NCBI GenBank assembly: GCA_030065095.1
Contig: JASJDP010000016.1
Span: 268,662 to 332,661, forward strand
Source: Rhodobacter sp.
GTDB taxonomy: Bacteria; Pseudomonadota; Alphaproteobacteria; Rhodobacterales; Rhodobacteraceae
DNA length: 64,000 nucleotides
Reading direction: 5' to 3'
A model generated the notes under the pieces. It had not been told where the DNA came from and did not search any database. It was given only the letters and a program-made list of their open reading frames with translations. Within the stretch, counting starts at the first letter, position 1, and the number at the start of each line of letters is the position of its first letter. Of this stretch, positions 49,201-57,520 are shown piece after piece. The translations under genes and the position numbers were made by a program.

Positions 49201-49588
49201 CAATCACGGAAAGGACACCTTGCTGGGCGGCCAGGGTGACGACCAACTCAGCGATTGGGCTGGTTGGAGCCGTCTCGACGGCGGCTCGGGAAACGACCGC
49301 TTGTTCGCCGGCGCCGGCGGCGACACCTTGATCGGCGGAAGGGGCAACGACACATTGCGGGGCGATCACGGATCGGACAGGTTTGTGTTCCGGGTGAACG
49401 ATGGCGCCGATCAAATCCTCGATTTCGAGACCGGAACCGATCAAATCGAGATCGTTGGAGGTAATTTCGGCGCTCTGGTGTTCTCGCAGGGCCCTGCAGG
49501 TGCAATCGTTGACTACGGCACCGGAACCGTAACGCTGCAGGGTATCGACATGAATGATCTGACGCAGGATGATTTTGTGTTTTCGTAG
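46235..49588 (+). CDS. secreted GH5-like glycoside hydrolase with RTX repeats
   Basis: A 1117-aa protein lacking a Sec signal. The N-terminal ~400 residues look like a (beta/alpha)8 glycoside hydrolase of the GH5/cellulase type, with the general acid in ELMNEP (E187) and the nucleophile in HVTETN (E310). RTX calcium-binding nonapeptides (GGxGxDxLx) follow from ~500, including four copies of an 89-residue unit, and the C terminus (DQILDFETGTDQIEI ... DDFVFS) is typical of type I secretion substrates. Start at 46235 after GAGGGATC. The polysaccharide target is unknown; no secretion genes are nearby. Confidence 0.88.
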   Translation: MPNLGSNTSALNIVNLQVMAEDQVAADKQVIVDAATGETLYDANVAANSKHYLWHGDHQTFPMGMDGNPEQFAAKLAEALPIATTLRLAFNEHSFDANGNLHEQYERFLIAAANEGFTILPIYSSGDVQRLGDPDAPGYGALSNTEAYAALQENFSDISDAWTKMLDWLESHPSVDSAVTGFELMNEPAGYRHSIRENGTGEGLNRTDFVELYADHVVALSEQIQARSSGSIFVGPWGYSGNIATLDQTTIGGMSAIDYIASGVGADLVWSVHLYPGWSGTKSATSTAELESILDSHFAPLAGYNVHVTETNIHGTADDITGGTTTADLFARSFEWFAENGIGLGWFPGAETGGSNLVVIDGAGSLRFLHQHSLAHAFNAYSLGGAPAAPTGDQTIFVQLVAGGLRNEVYEADYDAADPFDTVDHLGTAFGYDGDDTLHGTDGSNDLMYGGSGHDRLTGGQGDDFLFGQYGNDILSAAGGINHLFGGDGEDTMIGGSGYDQYTGGEGADTFRTGVSGDDVIIDFEAGTDLIDLSGAYNSYSEIQGNLSALDADGDGLQDDLVLHFQNGSTLRILDAALEQLSASDFVGLTPPSLISGDVGADYLRGGAGDDTLLGQGGNDILRGDQGADVLDGGAGSLDWVYYNTSDAAVAVDLGANTASGGHATGDSITGVERVLGSDYDDTLTGDAGANYLRGGAGDDTLSGQGGNDILRGDQGADVLDGGAGLSDWVYYNASNAAVAIDLGANTASGGHAAGDSITGVERVLGSDYDDTLTGDAGANYLRGGAGDDTLLGQGGNDILRGDQGADVLDGGAGLSDWVYYNASDAAVAVDLGANTASGGHAAGDSITGVERVLGSDYDDSLTGDGSANYLRGGAGDDTLSGQGGNDILRGDQGADILDGGAGLSDWVYYNTSNAAVAVDLGANTASGGHAAGDSITGVERVLGSDHDDTLTGDDGANHLRGGAGDDTLSGDDNADRLEGGAGNDLLHGNHGKDTLLGGQGDDQLSDWAGWSRLDGGSGNDRLFAGAGGDTLIGGRGNDTLRGDHGSDRFVFRVNDGADQILDFETGTDQIEIVGGNFGALVFSQGPAGAIVDYGTGTVTLQGIDMNDLTQDDFVFS
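48023..49090 (+). repeat. four tandem 267-bp repeats encoding 89-aa RTX units
   Basis: Copies run 48023-48289, 48290-48556, 48557-48823 and 48824-49090, each encoding an RTX block (LRGGAGDDTLxGQGGNDIL) plus a short beta module (WVYYNxSxAAVAxDLGANT) and ending in LGSDxDDxLTGD. A partial fifth unit follows. Neighbouring copies are nearly identical at DNA level, indicating recent duplication. Confidence 0.95.
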
Positions 49589-49856
49589 CGCCTATGCTCT
49601 TAGGCAGGCGGGTGAGGGCGGAATATTTCTCGCCGGTTAGGCGAAGCTCCGTTTCGCCCGTCACCGGGTCCTGTTCGATCTCCGCCTAGGCAGCGACGAA
49701 GGCGTCGTCGCTGGCGCAGATTGCCAGCCGCCCCGGCCGGTCAGGGGCGGGGGCTGCAGAGGACGGAAGCCGGTCCTCACCCCGTCAAGATGTCGACGCT
49801 ATCGTGAATTCTATCGACCGGTTACGCCCCTGTTCTCATGGGAGCATCTTCCGGCC
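49589..49856. pseudogene. possible decayed gene fragment, minus strand
   Basis: Reading leftward, about 49760-49600 encodes RLAICASDDAFVAA, then an in-frame TAG, then AEIEQDPVTGETELRLTGEK. This looks like real protein sequence interrupted by a stop. The fragment then runs into the end of the RTX gene on the other strand. I cannot name the family. The rest of the 268-bp gap is unremarkable. Confidence 0.3.
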
Positions 49857-50180
49857 TCACATCGAAAACGACGTCCCGCACCCGCAGGACGACGTCGCGT
49901 TCGGGTTCTCGATCACGAACCGCGCGCCGATCAGCTCCTCGGAAAAATCGATCACCGCGTCGGCCAGGAACGGCAGCGAGACCTCATCGATCACCACCCG
50001 TTCACCGCCGCCTTCCAGCACCAGATCGCCCTCGGCAGGGTCGTCGAGCGCGATCTCGTACTGAAACCCCGAACAGCCGCCGCCCTCGACCGCCACCCGC
50101 AGGGCCTTGCCCGTCTCTCCCGCGCCGATCTCGGCGAGGCGTTCGAAGGCTCGTGGCGTCACTTTCGGCGGCAGGATCAT
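49857..50180 (-). CDS. erpA: iron-sulfur insertion protein (A-type)
   Basis: A 107-aa A-type Fe-S carrier. The three cysteines are in GGGCSGF (about residue 35) and the C-terminal CGCGTSFSM. The proteins ErpA/IscA deliver clusters to apo-enzymes; the single-gene context, away from isc/suf genes, favours ErpA. The ATG at 50180 (MILPPKV) is the natural start; the frame extends to 50246 inside the divergent promoter region. It diverges from dgt. Confidence 0.9.
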   Translation of the reverse strand: MILPPKVTPRAFERLAEIGAGETGKALRVAVEGGGCSGFQYEIALDDPAEGDLVLEGGGERVVIDEVSLPFLADAVIDFSEELIGARFVIENPNATSSCGCGTSFSM

Positions 50181-50260
50181 CGCGCGAACTCCGGCGTTTC
50201 TAAGCGGTTCCGATTGCAATATATGGGGTGCGGGACAGGCGGACAAGAACAGGCGGAACC

Positions 50261-51403
50261 ATGCAACCCTTTGCGGCGCGGCCCGAGACTTCGCGCGGGC
50301 GGCTTCACGAGGAACCCGAAAGCCGGTTCCGCGACTGCTATCAGCGCGACCGCGACCGGATCATCCATGCCAGCGCGTTCCGGCGACTGAAACACAAGAC
50401 GCAGGTCTTTATCGAGCATGAGGGGGACTATTACCGCACGCGGCTGACCCATTCGATCGAGGTCGCCCAAGTGGCGCGGACGATCGCGGGCGCCCTGGGG
50501 CTGAACGTGGAACTGACCGAGGCGGTGGCGCTTGCCCACGATCTCGGACATCCGCCGTTCGGCCACACCGGCGAGGACGCGTTGCAGCGGCTGATGGCGC
50601 CCTATGGGGGGTTCGACCACAATGCCCAGGCGATCCGGATCGTGACCTCGCTGGAACGGCATTATGCGGATTTCGACGGGCTGAACCTGACCTGGGAGAC
50701 GCTCGAGGGGATCGCCAAGCACAACGGCCCGGTCACGGGCGACGTGCCCTATGCGCTGGCCGACTACAACGCCCGGCACGACCTGGAGCTTCATACCCAT
50801 GCCGGGATCGAGGCGCAGGTTGCGGCGCTGTCCGACGATGTCGCCTATAACAGTCACGACCTGCATGACGGGCTGCGGGCCGAGCTGTTTTCGACCGACG
50901 AACTGGCCCGACTGCCGATCCTGGACGGCTGTTTCGCGGCGGTGGACGCGAAATACCCCGGCCTGAATTATTACCGCCGCCGCCACGAGGCGCTGCGGCG
51001 GTTCTTCGGGCTGCTGGTCGAGGACGTGATCGACCAGGCGCAAGCCCGTCTCGCCGACCTGCAGCCCCGGACGCCCATGGAGATCCGCCATGCCGGACGG
51101 CCAATGGTGCGGTTTTCGGATCCGGTCTGGGAGCGGCTTCAGGTGACCCGCGATTTCCTGTTCCACCGGATGTACCGCGCGCCGGACGTGGTATCGGTCC
51201 GGGCGGACGTGACCAAGGCGATCGAGTCACTGTTTCCGCTATTCATGCAGCGAAGCGATCTGTTGCCGAAGCAATGGCGCAAGGATGTGGCCGATGCGGC
51301 TGACGAAACCGCGCTTGCCCGGATCGTGGCGGATTATATCGCCGGAATGACGGACCGCTTTGCGCTGCAGGAATACCGCAGGCTGTGCCTCGACGGGTCC
51401 TAG
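50261..51403 (+). CDS. dgt: deoxyguanosinetriphosphate triphosphohydrolase-like protein
   Basis: A 380-aa HD-domain dNTPase. The HD motif is in HDLGHPPFGHTGEDAL (residues ~97-112), preceded by RTRLTHSIEVAQVARTIA with the first histidine; the last aspartate lies in LSDDVAYNSHDL. It hydrolyses dNTPs to deoxynucleoside and triphosphate. The ATG at 50261 (MQPFAARPE) follows GGCGGAACC; the order erpA/dgt divergent then argS is seen in relatives. Confidence 0.93.
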   Translation: MQPFAARPETSRGRLHEEPESRFRDCYQRDRDRIIHASAFRRLKHKTQVFIEHEGDYYRTRLTHSIEVAQVARTIAGALGLNVELTEAVALAHDLGHPPFGHTGEDALQRLMAPYGGFDHNAQAIRIVTSLERHYADFDGLNLTWETLEGIAKHNGPVTGDVPYALADYNARHDLELHTHAGIEAQVAALSDDVAYNSHDLHDGLRAELFSTDELARLPILDGCFAAVDAKYPGLNYYRRRHEALRRFFGLLVEDVIDQAQARLADLQPRTPMEIRHAGRPMVRFSDPVWERLQVTRDFLFHRMYRAPDVVSVRADVTKAIESLFPLFMQRSDLLPKQWRKDVADAADETALARIVADYIAGMTDRFALQEYRRLCLDGS

Positions 51404-51413
51404 ACCGAACAGA

Positions 51414-51436
51414 GCCCGCCCCGGAACGGGACGGGC
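51414..51436. terminator. hairpin in the convergent dgt gap, possible terminator
   Basis: GCCCGCCCCG-GAA-CGGGACGGGC forms a 10-bp stem with one mismatch. There is no clear T run on either strand, so it may work only weakly or bidirectionally. It lies between convergent genes. Confidence 0.4.
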
Positions 51437-51464
51437 CCTGGCGTGCGGCGGAGTGAATTGCGGT

Positions 51465-52010
51465 CTATTCGACGCCGAGAAAGAACATCGCCCAAACCTG
51501 AAGCGCCTCGAAACTTTCGTAGAGCTCCTCGTCTTCGACCACCGGGAAGACGATCATCAGCGGGCCGAGCTTGCCGACCTCCAGCGGCACGCCGTCGCCA
51601 TGGGTCGCCATGATCGGTTCGTACTGCACCATCTGGTCCCAGGGGATTTCGGCCTGATAGCCGTCGAAGGCCAGCGGCAACGCGGTCTTGCCCTCGGCCC
51701 CGGACGCCCGGAGAACGTCGCTCAGCCGCGGGCCGGTATAGGCGATTTCCCGGCCGAGATCGAGCAGTGTCGCCTTGACCTCGTGCTGGGGCAGGGCGGC
51801 CAGCATGGCGTCGTCGAAGAGCATGGACTTTTCATATTCCAGGTCCAGGTAGCCGAGGAAGTTATAGTCGTCTTCGGTGGCCCCCGGCCCGTTCGCGACG
51901 GCAAGATCGCCTCCGACGGTCAAAATGACCCGGCCTTCCGGGGGCGCAACATCCGCGTTGGCGGCGGTCAGCCATCCGAGCGCCAGAAGAGATGCGAAAA
52001 ACAGTCTCAT
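51465..52010 (-). CDS. secreted oxidoreductase molybdopterin-fold-like protein
   Basis: A 181-aa protein with a signal peptide (MRLFFASLLALGWLTAANA) and a domain resembling the sulfite-oxidase (SUOX) fold, seen in GPRLSDVLRASGAEG and LPLAFDGYQAEIPWDQM. The molybdopterin-ligating cysteine is absent, so it is probably not a molybdenum enzyme. The start at 52010 is fixed by the signal peptide. It is divergent from argS. Function unknown. Confidence 0.75.
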   Translation of the reverse strand: MRLFFASLLALGWLTAANADVAPPEGRVILTVGGDLAVANGPGATEDDYNFLGYLDLEYEKSMLFDDAMLAALPQHEVKATLLDLGREIAYTGPRLSDVLRASGAEGKTALPLAFDGYQAEIPWDQMVQYEPIMATHGDGVPLEVGKLGPLMIVFPVVEDEELYESFEALQVWAMFFLGVE

Positions 52011-52170
52011 AGGGTGTCCTTTCGAATGGGTGTGATGCGGTCGATGGTTAACAGAACACAACCAAAAGGTGAACAAATTCTTAATGACTCTGCACAGGGT
52101 TAACAAACGGCATTGATTGACCCCCGCGCCACCCGTGCTAAACCGCAGCGCGGCGAAGAAAGAGCAGGAC

Positions 52171-53892
52171 ATGAACCTATTCTCTGATATCCGGGCGCTG
52201 GTCATCGACAGGCTGGCGGCGATGGCCGAAGCCGGCGCGCTGCCCGCCGGGCTGGCGATGGACAACGTCTCGGTCGAGCCGCCGCGCGATGCGGCCCATG
52301 GCGACATGGCAACCAACGCCGCCATGGTGCTGGCCAAACCCGCGGGGCTTAAGCCGCGGGATATCGCCGAGGCGCTCGCGGCGCTTTTGCGGGACGATCC
52401 ACGCATCGACACCGCCGAGGTGGCGGGGCCGGGATTTCTCAACCTGCGATTGGCCACCCCGGTCTGGTCCGGGCTGGTCGAAGGCATTCTGGCCGACGCC
52501 GACTTTGGCCGGTCGGACATGGGCGCGAAAGAGCGTGTGAATGTCGAGTTCGTCTCGGCCAATCCCACGGGGCCATTGCATGTGGGCCACACCCGGGGTG
52601 CGGTGTTCGGCGACGCGCTGGCGTCGCTGCTGGGCTACGCCGGCTACGACGTCACCCGCGAGTATTACATAAACGACGGCGGCGCCCAGGTCGATGTGCT
52701 GGCCCGGTCGGCCTATGAGCGGTATCGCGAGGCTTGCGGGCTTAGCCCCGAGATCGCCGAGGGATTGTATCCCGGCGACTATCTCGTGCCGGTGGGCGAG
52801 GCGCTGAAGGAGACGTATGGCAAGGATCTGCTCGACAAGGGCGAGCAGTACTGGCTGGCCGAGGTGCGCGAATTCGCCACCGAGAAGATGATGGACATGA
52901 TCCGGGGCGATCTGGCCGCACTTGGGGTCGAGATGGACGTCTATTTCTCGGAAAAGTCGCTTTACGGCACCGGTCGGATCGAGGCGGCCCTGCAGGATCT
53001 CGAAGGCAAGGGACTGATCTACGAAGGCGTGCTGGAGCCGCCCAAGGGCAAGATGCCTGAGGATTGGGAGCCCAGGGAACAGACGCTGTTTCGATCCACC
53101 GAACACGGCGACGATGTGGACCGGCCGGTGAAGAAATCCGACGGGTCCTGGACCTATTTCGCCCCGGACATCGCCTATCATTATGATAAGGTTTCCAGGG
53201 GCTTCGATGCGCTAATTGATGTGTTCGGCGCCGATCACGGCGGCTATGTCAAGCGGATGAAGGCCGCCGTTTCGGCGCTGTCGGACGGCAAGGTGCCGCT
53301 GGATATCAAGCTGACGCAGCTGGTGCGGCTTTTCAAGAATGGCGCGCCGTTCAAGATGTCTAAGCGGGCGGGCAATTTCGTCACCTTGCGCGACGTTGTC
53401 GACCAGGTGGGCGCGGACGTCACTCGCTTCGTGATGCTGACGCGCAAGAACGACGCACCGCTTGATTTCGACTTCGACAAGGTTCTGGAGCAATCCAAGG
53501 ACAATCCGGTCTTCTACGTGCAGTACGCGCATGCGCGGGTGCGCAGTGTCCTGCGGAAGGCGGAGGCGCAGGCGATCACCCTGTCGGATTGCCCGAAGCT
53601 GGAGGATGCCGCCGAGGTCGCCGTCGCCAAGAAGCTGGCCGAATGGCCGCGTCTGGTGGAGATTGCCGCCCGCACGCATGAGCCGCATCGCGTGGCGTTC
53701 TATCTGTACGATTTGGCCAGCGAGTTCCACGCGCTGTGGAACAAGGGCAATGAAAAGCCGCATCTTCGATTTCTGCAGGACGGCGACCCTGCCGCGTCGG
53801 CTGAAAAAATCGCACTGCCACGGGCCGTTGGCGTTGTTATTTCAGCCGGTCTTGCTATTCTGGGCGTGACCCCGGCCGAGGAAATGCGCTGA
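52171..53892 (+). CDS. argS: arginyl-tRNA synthetase
   Basis: A 573-aa class I synthetase. The HIGH-like motif is in [18 protein letters not shown] (residues ~130-147), the KMSKS equivalent is [12 protein letters not shown], and the C-terminal anticodon-binding DALR domain contains [11 protein letters not shown]. The ATG at 52171 follows AAAGAGCAGGAC. It starts a rightward run: argS-SPOR-nagZ-scpA-scpB. Confidence 0.97.
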   Translation: MNLFSDIRALVIDRLAAMAEAGALPAGLAMDNVSVEPPRDAAHGDMATNAAMVLAKPAGLKPRDIAEALAALLRDDPRIDTAEVAGPGFLNLRLATPVWSGLVEGILADADFGRSDMGAKERVNVEFVSANPTGPLHVGHTRGAVFGDALASLLGYAGYDVTREYYINDGGAQVDVLARSAYERYREACGLSPEIAEGLYPGDYLVPVGEALKETYGKDLLDKGEQYWLAEVREFATEKMMDMIRGDLAALGVEMDVYFSEKSLYGTGRIEAALQDLEGKGLIYEGVLEPPKGKMPEDWEPREQTLFRSTEHGDDVDRPVKKSDGSWTYFAPDIAYHYDKVSRGFDALIDVFGADHGGYVKRMKAAVSALSDGKVPLDIKLTQLVRLFKNGAPFKMSKRAGNFVTLRDVVDQVGADVTRFVMLTRKNDAPLDFDFDKVLEQSKDNPVFYVQYAHARVRSVLRKAEAQAITLSDCPKLEDAAEVAVAKKLAEWPRLVEIAARTHEPHRVAFYLYDLASEFHALWNKGNEKPHLRFLQDGDPAASAEKIALPRAVGVVISAGLAILGVTPAEEMR

Positions 53893-53980
53893 CCCAACAG
53901 GCGCACCCGGCCATCTCGGCGGGTCACGAGCAGGCAAGATAGACCGGGGACGCATCGCAGTCCCGGGCAGTGAGGCAGAG

Positions 53981-54868
53981 ATGGCGGACTTTTATCAGGG
54001 CGACGGGGCTGAGGCCGAAGTCGGCGACCCGGGCCTTCTGGGCACGCTTTTCAACTGGATCGGAGCGCTGATGTCCATGGCGCTTGTCGCCGGGCTGGCG
54101 GTGTGGGGCTATCAGCTGGCGATGCGGGACGTGACGGGGGTGCCGGTGGTGCGCGCGCTGGAGGGACCGATGCGGATTGCGCCCGAGGACCCGGGCGGCG
54201 AGCGCGCGGCGCATCAGGGGCTGGCGGTGAACTCGGTGGCTGCCGAAGGGGCGGCAGAACGGCCCGCCGACCGGCTGATCCTGGCGCCGAAGCCGCTGGA
54301 TTTGACCGACGAAGATTTGCCGCAACCGCGCCTCACCGCGGAGGTGCCTGAGGCGGCCGAGCCCGTGCCCGAGGCATTGGTGGCCGAGGCCGAAGCCCTG
54401 GCCGAAGCCCTGGCCGACGGGGTCACGCCGCTAAGCGCTGCGGTGGCCCCGGCGAAACCGCAGATCAAGGTGATCCCGGCGTCGGTGAAGGGCGTGAAAC
54501 GTTCGCCTTTGCCGGTGCCGCGTCCGATCGGCGATCTGACGGCTGAGGCGGTGGCCGAAAGCGTGGCGCTGGCGATCGCGGCGCCTGCGGTCGAGGTCGA
54601 CCCCGACACGCTTGCCCCCGGCACGCGGCTGGTGCAGTTCGGCGCCTTCCCCAGCCCCGAGGCGGCGCGCGAGGCCTGGGCCAAGCTGGATGCGAAGTAC
54701 AGCGACTTTCTGATCGACAAGAACCGGGTGATCCAGCGCGCGGTGTCGGGCGGCAAGACGTTCTATCGTCTGCGCGTGGCGGGTTTCGAGGATATCAACG
54801 ATGCGCGCCGCTTCTGTTCGACCTTCGTGGCCGATGGCCAGGCCTGTATCCCGGTCGTGACCCGTTGA
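53981..54868 (+). CDS. SPOR-domain envelope protein
   Basis: A 295-aa inner-membrane protein: short cytoplasmic N terminus, one TM at residues ~24-47, an Ala/Glu/Pro-rich linker and a C-terminal SPOR domain (GTRLVQFGAFPSPEAAREAW from ~210 and the FYRLRVAGFEDINDARRFC segment). SPOR domains bind denuded peptidoglycan at division sites. It overlaps the nagZ start and so is coupled to it. Confidence 0.9.
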   Translation: MADFYQGDGAEAEVGDPGLLGTLFNWIGALMSMALVAGLAVWGYQLAMRDVTGVPVVRALEGPMRIAPEDPGGERAAHQGLAVNSVAAEGAAERPADRLILAPKPLDLTDEDLPQPRLTAEVPEAAEPVPEALVAEAEALAEALADGVTPLSAAVAPAKPQIKVIPASVKGVKRSPLPVPRPIGDLTAEAVAESVALAIAAPAVEVDPDTLAPGTRLVQFGAFPSPEAAREAWAKLDAKYSDFLIDKNRVIQRAVSGGKTFYRLRVAGFEDINDARRFCSTFVADGQACIPVVTR

Positions 54869-55878
54869 TGGGCCGCTTGGGCGCGATGATCCTCGGCTGC
54901 CGGGGGCCGCGCCTGTCACGCGAGGAGCGCGCGTTTTTCGCCGAGGCACAGCCCTGGGGATTCATTCTCTTTGCCCGCAACTGCGAGACACCCGATCAGG
55001 TGCGGCGCCTGACGGAGTGCCTGCGCGATGCCGTGGGCCGCGACGCGCCGGTTCTGATCGATCAGGAAGGCGGCCGGGTACAGCGCATCGGCCCGCCGCA
55101 CTGGCGGCAATACCGTCCGCCCCTGGATCAGTGCGATGTGGCCGGTCCCGACGCCGCGCGCGCGATGTATCTTCGGTTCCGGCTGATCGCGTCCGAGCTT
55201 CTGGCGATTGGCATCGACGTCAACTGTGCCCCGATGGCCGATATCGCCGGGGCAGGCACGCATCCGTTTTTGAAGAACCGCTGTTACGGAACCGATGCCC
55301 GGGCCGTTGCCGAGACCGCCCGCGCTGCCGCCGACGGCCTGCAGGATGGCGGCGTTCTGCCGGTCATGAAGCATATTCCGGGCCATGGCAGAGCCACCGT
55401 CGACAGCCACACCGTGCTGCCATTGGTCGACGATGACGCCGCCACCTTGCACGCACGCGATTTCGCGCCCTTTGCGGCGTTGCGCGACCTGCCGATGGCG
55501 ATGACGGCGCATGTGGTCTATTCCGCGTTCGATCCCGATGCCCCCGCAACGACGTCTCCCACGATGATCCGGCTGATCCGCGCCGAGCTGGGATTCCGCG
55601 GTCTGCTGATGACCGACGACATTTCGATGGAGGCTCTTGCGGGCGATCTGGCCGCCCGCTGTGCCGCCGCGCTGTCGGCGGGTTGCGATCTGGTCCTGCA
55701 TTGCAACGGCGAATTGGCCGAGATGCGGACGGTGGCCGAGACCGCAGGCCGGTTGCGGGGCGAGGCGCGGCGCCGTGCCGAGGCCGCATTTGCCGCGCGC
55801 CGCCCGGCCCAAAGCATTGACATTGCCGCCGTGGAAGCCGAGCTTGAGGCGCTGTTGCACGGAAAGGTCCATGGCTGA
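54868..55878 (+). CDS. nagZ: beta-N-acetylglucosaminidase NagZ
   Basis: A 336-aa GH3 enzyme that removes N-acetylglucosamine from muropeptides during cell-wall recycling. The GH3 signature KHIPGHGRATVDSH (about residue 165) contains the catalytic histidine, and MTDDISMEAL carries the nucleophilic aspartate. The ATG at 54868 overlaps the stop of the SPOR gene by one base; a TTG one codon upstream is less likely. Its end overlaps scpA by eight bases. Confidence 0.93.
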   Translation: MGRLGAMILGCRGPRLSREERAFFAEAQPWGFILFARNCETPDQVRRLTECLRDAVGRDAPVLIDQEGGRVQRIGPPHWRQYRPPLDQCDVAGPDAARAMYLRFRLIASELLAIGIDVNCAPMADIAGAGTHPFLKNRCYGTDARAVAETARAAADGLQDGGVLPVMKHIPGHGRATVDSHTVLPLVDDDAATLHARDFAPFAALRDLPMAMTAHVVYSAFDPDAPATTSPTMIRLIRAELGFRGLLMTDDISMEALAGDLAARCAAALSAGCDLVLHCNGELAEMRTVAETAGRLRGEARRRAEAAFAARRPAQSIDIAAVEAELEALLHGKVHG

Positions 55879-56662
55879 GCCGCAGGCTTTCGACAATGTC
55901 ACAAGCGTCGATGCGCGCCGGGCCGCCGAGGCGCTGATCGTCGACGTCGACGGCTTCGAGGGGCCGCTCGACCTGCTGCTGACATTGTCGCGCACGCAGA
56001 AGGTGGACCTTCGCAAGATCTCCGTGCTGGCGCTCGCCGAGCAATATCTGGGCTTCATCGACCGCGCCCGCAGCCTGCGCATCGAACTCGCCGCCGACTA
56101 TCTGGTGATGGCGGCCTGGCTTGCCTTTCTGAAGTCGCGGTTGCTGCTGCCGCCCGATCCCGCCGAAGAGGGTCCGTCGGGCGAGGAACTGGCCGCACAT
56201 CTGGCGTTTCAGCTCGAGCGCCTTCAGGCGATGCGCAACGCCGCCGCGCGCCTGATGGGACGCGACCAGAAGGGCCGGGATTTCTTTGTCCGCGGGATTC
56301 CCGAGGATGTCGCACGGACCAAGCGCGTTACCTACACCGCGACGCTTCTGGACCTGATGCAGGGCTATGCCCGCATCCGCACCCGCGACGAGTTCCGGCC
56401 CTATACCATGGACCGCGATCGCATTCTGACGCTGGAACAGGCGCTCGACCGGATGCGGCCGCTGATCGGTTTTGCCGGGGACTGGACCGATCTTCTGTCC
56501 TACTTGCCCGAAGGCTGGGAGACCGACCCGGGGCTCAGGCGATCGGCCACGGCCGCAACCTTCGCCGCCTCGCTGGAACTGGCCAAGGAGGGCCGGATCG
56601 AGATCCGCCAGTCGGAAACCTACGCCCCGATTCAGATCCGCCGGAAGGATGGCGATGGCTGA
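55871..56662 (+). CDS. scpA: segregation and condensation protein A
   Basis: A 263-aa kleisin subunit that links Smc and ScpB in chromosome condensation. FEGPLDLLLTLSRTQKVDLRKI (in two parts) is the N-terminal ScpA hallmark, and LEQALDRMRP is within the central region. The start at 55871 lies inside nagZ. Overlaps scpB downstream by eight bases, so the three genes are coupled. Confidence 0.92.
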   Translation: MAEPQAFDNVTSVDARRAAEALIVDVDGFEGPLDLLLTLSRTQKVDLRKISVLALAEQYLGFIDRARSLRIELAADYLVMAAWLAFLKSRLLLPPDPAEEGPSGEELAAHLAFQLERLQAMRNAAARLMGRDQKGRDFFVRGIPEDVARTKRVTYTATLLDLMQGYARIRTRDEFRPYTMDRDRILTLEQALDRMRPLIGFAGDWTDLLSYLPEGWETDPGLRRSATAATFAASLELAKEGRIEIRQSETYAPIQIRRKDGDG

Positions 56663-57305
56663 ACCGGACAAGGAAAGCCTTTTCGAGGCGCCGCCGATGG
56701 GCGAGCAGGAACGCATGGTCGAGGCGATCCTCTTTGCCTCGGCCGAGCCGGTCGGCGTGGCCGAGCTGAACGCGCGCATGCCGCATGGCTGCGACGCCGC
56801 CGAGGCGCTGGCGCATCTGCGCAGGCGCTATGACGGCAGGGGGGTGCAGCTGGTGCGTGTGGGTGATGCCTATGCGCTGCGCACCGCGCCGGACCTCGGG
56901 TTCCTGATGCAGAAGGAAACCGTCGAAACCCGGAAACTCAGCCGCGCGGCCATCGAGACGCTGGCGATCATCGCCTATCATCAGCCGGTCACCCGCGCCG
57001 AGATCGAAGAGATCCGCGGCGTGTCGGTCAGCCGCGGTACGGTGGACCAGTTGCTGGAATTGGAATGGATCAAGTTCGGCCGCCGCAAGATGACGCCGGG
57101 CCGCCCGGTGACCTATGTCGTGACGGACGAATTCCTCGATCATTTCGGTCTGGAAAGCGCGCGGGACCTGCCGGGCCTGAAAGAGTTGCGCGCGGCCGGG
57201 CTGCTCGACAGCCGCCGACCGCCCGGGGGGCTGCCGGGGTCTGGCGACGAGGACGAGGACGACGGCGAAGCGCCGGAAGACCAGGGCGAGATGTTCGACA
57301 CGTGA
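56655..57305 (+). CDS. scpB: segregation and condensation protein B
   Basis: A 216-aa winged-helix protein. EAILFASAEPVGVAEL is the first domain hallmark, and TLAIIAYHQPVTRAEIEEIR the second; the C terminus has an acidic tail. The start at 56655 follows GGAAGG; an ATG two codons upstream is possible. In relatives tatA-tatB-tatC usually follow scpB; here the next gene is an acyltransferase on the other strand. Confidence 0.92.
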   Translation: MAEPDKESLFEAPPMGEQERMVEAILFASAEPVGVAELNARMPHGCDAAEALAHLRRRYDGRGVQLVRVGDAYALRTAPDLGFLMQKETVETRKLSRAAIETLAIIAYHQPVTRAEIEEIRGVSVSRGTVDQLLELEWIKFGRRKMTPGRPVTYVVTDEFLDHFGLESARDLPGLKELRAAGLLDSRRPPGGLPGSGDEDEDDGEAPEDQGEMFDT

Positions 57306-57419
57306 TCCCTTGGATCGAACGCCACGGGCGGGACGCATTGTAAGGGAAGCTTGAGTTCGGTCCTGATCTGGAGCGGATATTGCAAATCCGGCGAGAAGCC
57401 GCGTTATCGCCTCACCCTC

Positions 57420-57437
57420 GGGGCGGGGCTCCGCCCC
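57420..57437. terminator. GC-rich hairpin downstream of scpB
   Basis: GGGGCGG-GGCT-CCGCCCC is a 7-bp perfect stem followed by TTGATCTC, in the 215-bp convergent gap between scpB and the acyltransferase gene. It may terminate scpB transcription. The rest of the gap shows no gene. Confidence 0.4.
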
Positions 57438-57520
57438 TTGATCTCGTGCCGGGACGTGGTGAGAGCATCCGCTCAAGGCCGGAGCCGGCAGCACGCGGTT
57501 GCGTCATAAGTCGGCGCGGC

